A stretch of DNA of 64,000 nt from Nepenthes gracilis (taxonomy: Eukaryota; Streptophyta; Magnoliopsida; Caryophyllales; Nepenthaceae): NCBI GenBank assembly GCA_033239525.1, contig BSYO01000003.1:3776001-3840000 (forward strand), given 5' to 3'. Positions 51,079 to 59,879 of this stretch are shown piece by piece. Numbering within the stretch: position 1 is the stretch's first letter; every line of letters begins with the position of its first letter. The position numbers and the translations under genes are program-made. A model generated the notes under the pieces. It was given only the letters and a program-made list of their open reading frames with translations. It had not been told where the DNA came from and did no database searches.

Positions 51079-52197
51079 CTGAAAGGTAGAAAAAATCCAG
51101 AGACTAATGCAGTAAAGACCCCGGATGTTTGCAAGAATGCTCACTGCACATTCCAAAAGAGAAAGGCATAAGGATCTTTGTCAATAGCAGTGCAACATCT
51201 CCATAAGTTAAAAACAACTAAATTGCAGCCCAACCAGAACTATTTTCCTATTAATAATAGCAATCACAGCCATCGAGATTACTAACAGCATGATAATAAC
51301 AACAGCAGAAGTTTTGCTATTAAGCAAATAACGGAAGATGCAGGCCAACTTTTGGTGAAGCAAACGCCAACAAATGCCACAAAATGATGCAAGCCAAATT
51401 TAGGATGTTCAAAAATAACTAAAGAAAGGCTTTTCATTTAGTCAAATTCAGTAAAATAGAGTAAATAATGATAAACTTGAGGGGTTGGAAAATCAGTGAA
51501 GGGGTGACAGTAACTTGAGGGGAACCACCAATTATTTGAAAGAAACTCACTCAATCTTTAAATAGTTTATTTAAAAAACCATACATCTAATGGTTGAAAC
51601 TCCCTCACAGACAGATGATTATTTACTCTTTGATATAGAATATGTTCTATCTCAGAAAGATTGCTTGATTTCTACTCTCCCTCTTCTCTTGCTTGTGCTC
51701 CTTCAAAAGAATGAAGACTGTGGAAAATTTAACACGGAATATAATTGAAATAGAAAGGAACTACTCGTCGCTGTCCAACACAGAATATTACTCAGGGGCG
51801 CTGTTACGAACGATAATAGAAAAAAAGAGTAACATAATGTACAAGATCGGTGGTTCGAAACTGAAACAGAAAAAACCCGAAAATTTTGAGACGAAAATAT
51901 TCAAAACCCGAAAGTTTTGAGACGTTAAAAAAATGAAAAAAAAAAATCAACATGCACGAGACCATATAATCAACAATTTTTTCACAGCCTAACAACGTAA
52001 TTTTTGCCAAAAGATGACGAACATCTCCTCACAGCTACCAAAAAATTCGGGTAATATTTTTACAATATTTCTACAATATTTCATCCTAATATCCAAAAAT
52101 ATCAAACCACAAAAATACCTAAAAAACTGACATTCTGTGACGACAATGATATTGCTCGACCGAATACGAAGAGAAAGAAGGGAGGAAATAAATATAC
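51079..52197. other. Region upstream of NOL10, no gene recognised
   Basis: No recognisable coding or mobile sequence. If the candidate leader exon at 52198-52350 splices to NOL10, this is a leader intron. Confidence 0.5.
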
Positions 52198-52350
52198 TTA
52201 CGATTGCAGTCGACGGTGACAGATGAACGGCAGCACAAGCATGTAGAACGTAGCGGGAGATGGAGGAGACGAAGAAGACGACCACTGTGCTCTGAGAGAG
52301 AGAGGACGGCTGCTGCTGTTGTGGTTCAGGGTTTTAGTTTGATTTGGGAG
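52198..52350 (-). promoter_or_regulatory. Candidate 5' leader exon with consensus donor site
   Basis: The minus strand contains AAAACCCTGAACC, a CT-rich leader (CCGTCCTCTCTCTCTCAG) and a strong donor, GCAATC/GTAAGTATAT, at about 52198-52205, followed by AT-rich intron-like sequence. This looks like a non-coding first exon of a leftward gene, possibly an alternative distal first exon of NOL10. The 70-codon frame here has no recognisable domain. Confidence 0.5.
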
Positions 52351-52481
52351 TGTCATCACAGCCGTTCCTGTGATTTCGCCTTTTATAATTAATAAAAAAA
52401 TAAAAAACAAATAAAAAAAACAAAAAAGGTTTGCTGCCGCCGTTGGATCTCATCCAACGGCCTTCTTAATAATTAAGTTTT

Positions 52482-52876
52482 CATATTATTTTAAAAATAT
52501 ATATTCCCAATAATTAAGTTTTTTTTATCATTTTTAAATTTAAAAATATATAATAAAAAATAAAGTACGAAGATTAAAATAAATTATTAAATCATAGATT
52601 AAATTTATAATATTTTATTTTAGTTTTTTATTATTTTAAAAATTGAAAATATATAATAAAAAATAAAGTATAAATATTAAGATAAAGTATTAAATCATAG
52701 ATTAAATTTATAATATTTTATTTTTCGTTGCTTAATTTTAGTTTTTAAGACTAAAAAAGAACTCAATAAATCCGTGATCAAGTCCCAAAAATTTGAAGCG
52801 GTGCACGACGCTGCAAGTTGGAAGGGAAAGTACTTTCTCTGTACTGAAGAAAAAAATTTTAAAAGAAATAAAACAG
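52482..52876. repeat. Direct repeat R1
   Basis: 52701-52876 is nearly identical to 54916-55092 (for example CGTTGCTTAATTTTAG, GAAGCGGTGCACG, AGTACTTTCTCTGTACTGAA). Upstream, R1 itself contains an internal duplication: the word ATTAAATTTATAATATTTTA occurs at about 52602 and again at about 52701, each preceded by ATATATAATAAAAAATAAAG. Confidence 0.5.
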
Positions 52877-52878
52877 GC

Positions 52879-52960
52879 TGATGGTACAGTGTAACCGACC
52901 CAAAAAATAATTACACAAATCATTTTATGTAATTTATAAGCGGTTATAACCGATGGTTAT
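52879..52960. repeat. 82-bp direct repeat M (LTR-like start)
   Basis: Begins TGATGGTACA and ends GGTTATAACCGATGGTTAT. It matches 54645-54726, which begins TGATGGGTACAAG and ends with the same word class. Both are 82 bp. The TG start and the position of M' after a GCATGGGGC tract suggest LTR starts. Confidence 0.5.
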
Positions 52961-52964
52961 AAAA

Positions 52965-53960
52965 TTCACTTCGGCTCCCAAACTTAATTTTGCATTAGGG
53001 AGGCCGAACTTGATTTCTAAAAGCCGGACTAGATTCTTCAAGAATCCGAACTCGATTTTTCTTGTATAAGCAACCGGATATGATTGCAAACAAAACCGAA
53101 CTTGATTTCGTGGACTGTTTCGATTAAATCTGAGTAAACCGACTTCGATTTTGACAAACCGATTTGATTTCTACGCTTAGGCCGAGTTCAACTGATCACG
53201 GTGCCAATTTCGATTGAATCTACAAAGGGCGATTTTTGTTCTCGATTTCTCAAGTCGATTTCTTTGATGCAAGGCCCATTGTCGATTTTAACGTAAGGGC
53301 TAAGTTCGATTTCATATAGCCGATTTGGGGTGAGTTCAACTGATTCCAGCAAAAGCCGAGTTCAAATTTGCATAAAAGGGCTGATCCATTTTTAAAGCAA
53401 ATAATCTGGATTGAGGACCAGTTTTGATTTTAAACACGCCAAGGAGCGATTTTCGCTTTTCTCATATAAAGGAGCAGTTTGCTTTTATCATATAAAGGAG
53501 CTTGCCCGATTTTCTTATGCAAAAAGGGGCCAATTTTGGTTTCTAATGCAAGAGCGGGTTCAATTACAAACCAATGCCGAGTTCATGGCCAATGTTTAAT
53601 GCAGAGGCCGAGTTCAATTACAAATGTCGAGTTCAATTTTCATACGCAACCAAGTTCATTTTGCAAATGCATCGTCGACGTTTAATATATAAAGCATAAA
53701 CTTTAAAACAGAGCGGGGACTTCAATCAACTCCAGGACTTGACCCGACTCTGGACTTGACTGACCAGGACTTCAATCACCTCCAGACTTCAATTAACTCG
53801 GATTTCAATCAACTCGTTAATTTCCACTCCTGGCTCTCAAATGTGAGACCGTCAACTCCTAAGGCTACCAACTCGAACTTCAATCAACTCCAATTTAGGC
53901 TAACTCGAGTTCAATCAACTCAGATTTCAACAAGCAGATTTTTCCTTAGCAAGACGAAGC
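52965..53960. repeat. Degenerate CCGA/TTCGATTT interspersed array
   Basis: From about 52965 to 53660 the words CCGAACTTGATTT, CCGAACTCGATTT, CCGAGTTCAAT and variants recur roughly every 20-45 bp (more than 15 times). 53700-53960 shifts to a related GGACTTCAATCAACTC series. The frames here are open only because of the repeat. Confidence 0.5.
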
Positions 53961-54644
53961 ACTTTGAAAATCTCTCGCAAATTTCTAATGAGCCTTTGAA
54001 GGTGTAGAAACCAATTTGAACTTCAAAACCGCATCTTCTCTTACAAGAAACCTGCCTGAAGTTACATATGGTGTAATACATCCTATAATGAGTGATCAAA
54101 CCCGATACAACGATTTTTATTAGTTGTCTTCTGCCAGATTTATTTCGGTTTCAATTTATATACCGATTCCAAGATGTTATACGGGGCTTCGCCCCAAAAC
54201 TCCGATGCATTTAAAGACGTCTAACATTCACTAAAAGAGTGTGGATTGATAATCTCGTAGCCCAAGGCGGCCATTAGTGACAAGGCATGACGGTGATCAG
54301 AAATCAATTCAATCATTAAATACCGATGAAAGCCAAGAGTATGGTCCACATCGCACCAAGCTCATGGTACTCTGTCTAATTTAAACACCGAGCGGCCCAA
54401 AAGAGATCAAATACTAAACTCTGTTACACACCGAGCTGCCCAAAAGAGGTCAAACAAACCGAGGTAGATAAACCCGGAGTGACTAAAGCTGGAGTCACCA
54501 AAACGGTCAATAAAAACCAGAGTGACAAGAAGTTTGAGTCACCAAATTCGAGTAAATTAATCCGAAATCATTAAAAATTCTAAGTAATCAATCCCATCAA
54601 AAACATGCTAGAAGTTAAAATTTTAATCTTCTAGCATGGGGCTA

Positions 54645-55093
54645 TGATGGGTACAAGATAACCACCAAGAAATAACCGCACAAACCGTTTTATGTAATCC
54701 ACAAACCGGTTATAACCCGTGGTTATCAATAATTAAGTTTTTTTATAAATTTTCAACCATAAAAATAAGGAAAAATAAAAGCGAAAATCCAAAAGGAAAA
54801 AGTTAAATCATAAAGAAAGTTATAATATTTTAAAGTTTTTTAGAGGATTTTAAAAGGAAAAAAAAATATAATAAAAATTACTATTTATAAAAATTAAGAC
54901 ATCTTTTAAATTTAGATTAAATTTATAATATTTTATTTTTCGTTGCTTAATTTTAGTTTTTAAGACTAAAAAAGAACTCAATAAATCCGTGATCGAGTCC
55001 CAAAAATTTGAAGCGGTGCACGTCGCAGCAAGTTGGAAGGAAAGTACTTTCTCTGTACTGAAGAAAAAATTTTTAAAAGAAATAAAACGGGCA
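54645..55093. repeat. M' plus R1' block (TGATGGG...GGGCA)
   Basis: M' (54645-54726) is followed directly by R1' (to 55092). The combined block starts TG and ends CA and is preceded by GCATGGGGC, which could be a polypurine tract, so it could be a 449-bp LTR. On the left the order is R1 then M, not M then R1. A near-perfect 29-bp palindrome, GCTAGAAG...CTTCTAGC, lies just upstream (54608-54636). Confidence 0.5.
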
Positions 55094-56435
55094 TATTTTT
55101 TTATACATAAAAAATGAGCCATTTGTGATTAAATTATAAATAAAATAAATCTAATTTTAGAATAATTAATTTTAATTTTTAAATATAATTAAATTATAAC
55201 TATTTATTTTAAAATATATAATTAAAATTATAAAATTAGGATTTTTTTTAATTTTATGAGAGAATAAATTTTTAAAAATTTTTCAAATAAAAATGTTCAA
55301 TTATCTTTTTTTTAATCTATTTGGTCTAAATTTTTAATATTTTAATTTTTTTATATCCTATTATATAATAATTAATATATAATAAAAAAATTAATTATTT
55401 TTATATTAATGATTTGATATGTCAATAGTAATATTATAATTTTGTTATAATATGATATATATAAAGATTACGAATAACTCTATTTATCATAAATTATATA
55501 ATAATTTGATGTGTACGGTTTTTTTTTTTTTGGCTATAGGTGTTTGGTTAAAATTAGAAATCATCAAATCAAATCGGTTTAATTGATTAATTAATAGTTA
55601 ATTAATTAACTAATATTGTTAACACTGATTAATCAATTTTGAACGGTATAATATTTTTATTCAAACAGTAAATATATAATAACTAAGATAAAAAATTATA
55701 AAATATCTAAATAATATTTTAATGTATAAATTATAATTTCTAATAATAATTTATCGGCACATTGTAAATGATATAAATTTTATTTAATTAAAAAATATAT
55801 ATATTTATATATTATTAGTTTAAGTAATTATTAATTTAAATTATCCTATTTTTTAAATTCAATTTTATCGATTTTGATTTATTTACTGGATAAACAATTT
55901 TTAAAAAAATAAAATGCTGACTGCCCTGCTCATTTAACAGAACTTTTTTGAATGAAAAAACATATCAAATAAAAGATACTTTCTCATTTTTATTTTTTTG
56001 TAAAAAAAAAAAAGAAAATCTATCGGCTTGTTTTTCAATAAAATTTGTAAACCGCATAGTGGTCTTTTGGCCCATTTGAAAAAATTCCTGTCCACTCCTT
56101 CTAATTTCCAAGCCCGTGGCCATGTCTTACCTAAACACAATTTTCTTTTCATATATTTGGGCCGTTTGCGCCAACTTGTTGGGCTGTCTACTGCAACGGT
56201 TGAACAATCTGAAAATAAACTACTAAATTGAACCGTTTTAAAATTGATAAATATAGTTAATTTTTTATTTTTTAAAATGTTAAATTACAATTGTCTAGCT
56301 GAGATTAAGTTGAAGTAGGATTAGTGTACAGCACTTATTCTTGCAAGTTGGGTAATTTATCAAAGCTCTGCTAAGAAGATAGGGAAAGTAACTGATATTT
56401 AATAGAACTTATTTAAAGTTGATCAAATAATGATT
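55094..56435. other. AT-rich intergenic stretch, no gene recognised
   Basis: Nothing identified beyond AT-rich sequence, including a TTAATTAAT-rich patch near 55580-55640. Confidence 0.5.
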
Positions 56436-56440
56436 AGTTC

Positions 56441-57410
56441 TGTTACGTTTTGGGTCCGCGGTTACAACAGATCGGGATTAAGCTTTCGGTTTCCAAAGAC
56501 GTGGTGTCGCCGAAGAAGTCGATCCGGCCTCCGTCTCTACGAACCCTGGACCCGCATAAACACAAACAATAAATAAGAGTGGCTGGTGGATTTAAGCAGT
56601 GATTTCTCCCACTGAGGCTGCTCCGATACTCAAGTTAGCAAATTTCCGTAATAAATGAGAACGGCGCACGCTATGAGCAGTGCGCAGATGAATGCTGTAG
56701 AAGCGTGTGAGATGCGTGTATGATGGTATGGAGAATACAATGAGCAGGTTGTGGAAGACCAGGCCTGGCTTCCTTGGTGCACCGCAACGGGTGGCTAACT
56801 TTCCCGTAATCTGAGAAGACGTGGGGTTAATGATCAAGAGCTAGCTTATGCCAAATGGAAGTGAGTCACTCCTTAGTTCCAACTCTTGCTTCCTTGTGAG
56901 CTCGTTCAGAGTGTGGGGGATCAAAGTTCGAATTCTTGGGAATCAGAATCAAAATCGGAAAGTTAAAATCCCTTTTTCTGCGGGGTGTGGGAGCTCTTAT
57001 AAGCCCCTCCCCCTTGAACTCTTGGCGCCAAGATACCCGTTGTGAGGGCTTCCTTACCGCTGGTCGCTGTCGTGGATCGCCAGTCATGTCGGCTGTCGTT
57101 TTGACCTGATTGGCAGGCCCCTGGGCCCTGCCGACCACGCCTGGTATCCTCCTAAGTGAGGATTGGATGGCTGTCGCCGCGGTTGCGTGAACCTTTGGCG
57201 CGATCAGCATCACTGCTTCCATTGGTTGTCTTTCCGCCTTTCGTAGGTTTTCGACAACGATTAATGCGAGCGAGTTTTCGTCGCCGTCACAAAGATGGCG
57301 CCGCACAGATGCTTCCTGCGTAACTAGGCTGGGCTTGTTATTCTGTGCGGGCTTTGCCATCCTTCTCATGGCCTCGAAACTCATCATGGGCCTAAACATG
57401 GGACCCAACA
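56441..57410 (-). mobile_element. Solo LTR, 970 bp, with perfect 5-bp TSD AGTTC
   Basis: Starts TGTTACGTTT and ends GGGACCCAACA, giving TGTT/AACA termini. AGTTC lies directly outside both ends (56436-56440 and 57411-57415). GC content is much higher than the flanks. On the minus strand a TATA box (CTTATAAGAG, about 56993-57003) follows CT/GC-rich upstream sequence, so transcription would be leftward. The 183-codon open frame (56866-57417, minus) and smaller frames are inside the LTR and run past its end, so they are not genes. The host superfamily cannot be told from the LTR alone. Confidence 0.5.
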
Positions 57411-57415
57411 AGTTC

Positions 57416-58139
57416 AAACGTAAAATTTTTTGAATAATTTCTCCTATCTAATTTAGGGATGGGCTCATTGTTTTATTATCCTTCAAACAATTGCAAATAC
57501 TTTATCACATAGCTTATAAAAGAGCAAACTCAATGAAATTATCGATTTTGAAAGTGTGCACGCGGGTTTTATAATAATTTTTAGAAAAAAAAATTTATTT
57601 TCAAAGGAATATAATTGTAAAACCTTTAATCCAGTCAAAGAAAAAAAAGTATAAGATATCAATTTTGGTTTGTTTGGTGCACAAAAAAAGTATAACTTAG
57701 GAGGATAAATTTTAGACATTTTAAGATATCATTGGATGACATAAGATATTATTTATTTATTCATATTAATAACTAATTTAAAAATAAATTGATTGGCAAA
57801 TATTGTGTTAACCAAGAATATGCTAATAATATTCAAAGATGTCACCCAAATTTTTTTCAGGAAAAAAAATATTGGATGGCGGGGCAAAAGTGGAAGAATT
57901 TGAAGCAGGGAAAAGCAGTGGGTGACACGATTAACTAGTGGAGCGGCTGCTAGAAACACCAAAGGGAAAGCAGCTTCCATTATCGAAAGATAAAAGCAAA
58001 TGCACCGAGGCTAAAGCTGTCTCACTAACTCACTTTTGATTCTAAATGTCCGTTATGCCCTGTTGCTCTCAATTCACGAAACTTTACCCCTTTAATATCT
58101 TGTCAAGCTAGCAGCCATTCATGCCCCAACGTGCATGAT
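57416..58139. other. Intergenic stretch, no gene recognised
   Basis: AT-rich, then a mixed stretch at 57870-58130 without recognisable domain or repeat. It lies upstream of the ENOD40-like promoter. Confidence 0.5.
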
Positions 58140-58368
58140 GATTATCGGGGCCAATTTAGTCATTCAAACGTGAAGAATGGCGAAGCATGGACAACTTTCC
58201 AAGCAGAGCTATCTAGACAGAGAAAGGAAGGAAGGAAGGAGATTGGTGATTGACAAATGATCATCAGGGTCAATTTAGTCATTCAAAAATGAAAGCAAGA
58301 GCAACTTTCCAAGCAGATTCACATACACAGAGAAAGGAAGGAAGGACATTTTGGTGATTGACAAAATG
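58140..58368 (+). repeat. Tandem ~115-bp duplication upstream of ENOD40-like gene
   Basis: Two copies (about 58140-58254 and 58258-58368) share CAATTTAGTCATTCAAA, CAACTTTCCAAGCAGA, AGAGAAAGGAAGGAAGGA and TGGTGATTGACAAA. The array ends 35 bp before the TATA box, so it is placed like a duplicated promoter element. Confidence 0.5.
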
Positions 58369-58403
58369 ATATTTTTGACCACGTCCCTCAAATTGTCATC
58401 AGC

Positions 58404-58410
58404 TATATAA
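58404..58410 (+). promoter_or_regulatory. TATA box of ENOD40-like gene
   Basis: TATATAA within AGCTATATAAACTTTGAGCC, about 41 bp upstream of the first ATG at 58445. Transcription would be expected to begin near 58435-58440. Confidence 0.5.
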
Positions 58411-58435
58411 ACTTTGAGCCATATCCTGAATTCCC

Positions 58436-58990
58436 ACTTCAATTATGGACACCACAGCTAAACTCATGATGGCACTGTGGCAGGAACCACTCTGTGGATC
58501 ATCAAGAGCTTAAACAATGGAGGAGGAAAAGTAATACCTTCCTCAAACTTAAAACAGCTTGCTTGCGCTTAGCCATTAGCTTTGCCGGCCACCGGATCAG
58601 AGCTTCATGAGGAAGGAAAAGAATCGTGCTCTAGTCCTTTCTCAAGGGGAGGGTTTTTGGTTACTGCGCAAGCAAACCGGCAAGTCACAATACGGGCAAT
58701 GGGCTAAATCTTTTATGCTTCTTCTGTTGTTTTTTTAGCACTTCTAAAATGAACATGATATGCAATAAGATGTCTGGGTGTTTTATAGGCCAAAAGAAGT
58801 GATTTGTGGTTTTTCTCTTCCTGGTCCGTATGTCTGGAATGACAGGAAATTTATATAGTAAAATTTACTGCTCTTTTTTTGTTTCATTATGCCCACGGAA
58901 CCAACATCAAGACCTCTGGTGAAGTTAGGATCTTAGATCGAGGATGTACATAGTTTTCCCTCTGGAAGGTCTGCTCTACATAATTAACTA
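58436..58990 (+). ncRNA. ENOD40: Candidate ENOD40 RNA gene
   Basis: ENOD40 is a plant RNA of roughly 0.7 kb known from root nodules and vascular tissue. It is defined by box 1, which encodes a 10-13 aa peptide ending in HGS, and by box 2 some 100-200 nt later. Here a TATA box is followed by a micro-ORF at 58445-58513 whose last part reads MALWQEPLCGSSRA. Its W-x-E-x-x-x-G-S spacing is the same as WDEAIHGS in Solanaceae ENOD40 as I remember it. Then 58676-58703 contains CCGGCAAGTCA and GGGCAATGGG in the order I recall for box 2. Paired segments lie between (58569-58588 with 58677-58707). The 3' end is set only by where the sequence returns to AT-rich flank. Alternatives: a chance micro-ORF, or a MIR169-like fold, considered and rejected. 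Confidence 0.5.
58445..58513 (+). CDS. ENOD40-like peptide I micro-ORF (22 codons; in-frame starts at 58466 and 58469)
   Basis: Reads MDTTAKLM, then MALWQEPLCGSSRA, then TAA. Three in-frame ATGs could give 22, 15 or 14 aa. The 14-aa form starting at 58469 is closest to known ENOD40 peptide I (M-x-L-(C)-W-x-x-x-x-H-G-S). The His before Gly-Ser is Cys here, and three residues follow Gly-Ser. No other gene overlaps it. It is far below any ORF length cut-off, so it rests on motif spacing and on the box 2 match downstream. Confidence 0.5.
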   Translation: MDTTAKLMMALWQEPLCGSSRA

Positions 58991-59869
58991 ATTGCACTGT
59001 ATTATAATAAGAAATGTTTACATGGCCGAAGAAATCGCTATGAAAAAAGAAATAAGGGGCCAAAAAATATACAGCGTGACCATCATTTGGGGTACTCGGA
59101 AAAAAAAGACTCCGAAAATTTTGCCGCTCACCCGCTATAAGTTTCTTTATGAGTTCAGCAAAGATTTACGAACTATGAATTGAATATCAAAGCAATCCAT
59201 AGAACAACTATACCTCAAATACAACAACGTATTTAGAAGTACATATGACAACCTAAGATCTCATAACATTGGCTGAATCCAATCCACAAACCCGGCAACA
59301 AAACAAAGTTTGTTCCTTCTGTCAAGTTGGTAAAATAGGAATACAAACTGCTTCACTTTTCCTTCGAATCTATTGGAACGAAGCAAAGAGGAATGCAGAA
59401 CTAGAGAAAGGAAAGGGATAAGTGCAGTCTTGCTTGGCTTGGAGGCTGCTAGTTTAAGAGTAGGATATAATATTAAGATCATGAGATTTCCATGAGTTTT
59501 TTTTTGGGAAGGGGGAGGGAGGGGGGGGGCTTGCTATTGGATCTTTACCAATACAGCCTCCAATGAACCAAAAGAAAGGAAAGATGATGCACATCAGATC
59601 AAGAATGCTTACCCTGAATCTGAATGCGTAAAGTCCCTGTTATCCCATACATTTAGTGCTCGTTTCTGATCCTATCAGAAAGGATGCACACAATTGACTC
59701 CCGCATGTTTCTATTAAACAAATCTCTTACAAAACGGAATTCTTTTTTCTGTTTATCCAAAAATCAGGCATTAACACGAGAAACAGATTCATTGTCAATA
59801 CAAAAAAGAAACGTCAAATTAACATTTTGTTCAAATCCTGGATGCCACACAATGAACTATCATTTTTAT
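58991..59869. other. Intergenic stretch with G-rich tract
   Basis: No gene recognised. 59507-59529 is GGGAAGGGGGAGGGAGGGGG and further G residues, a strong G-quadruplex-type run on the + strand. Confidence 0.5.
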
Positions 59870-59879
59870 TAAAAAAAAA

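Noticed and set aside
56866..57417. 183-codon minus-strand ORF, the longest non-exon frame
   Set aside because: It lies inside a 970-bp solo LTR with a perfect target-site duplication and runs over the LTR edge into the duplicated bases. Long frames are expected there from the GC-rich composition.
58569..58707. MIR169-like hairpin, because of TTGCCGG/CCGGCAAGTCA and TAGCC/GGCTA arms
   Set aside because: The arm spacing does not give a continuous 21-bp duplex with the mature miR169 sequence, and the CCGGCAAGTCA...GGGCAATGGG order after a WQExxxGS micro-ORF fits ENOD40 box 2 better.
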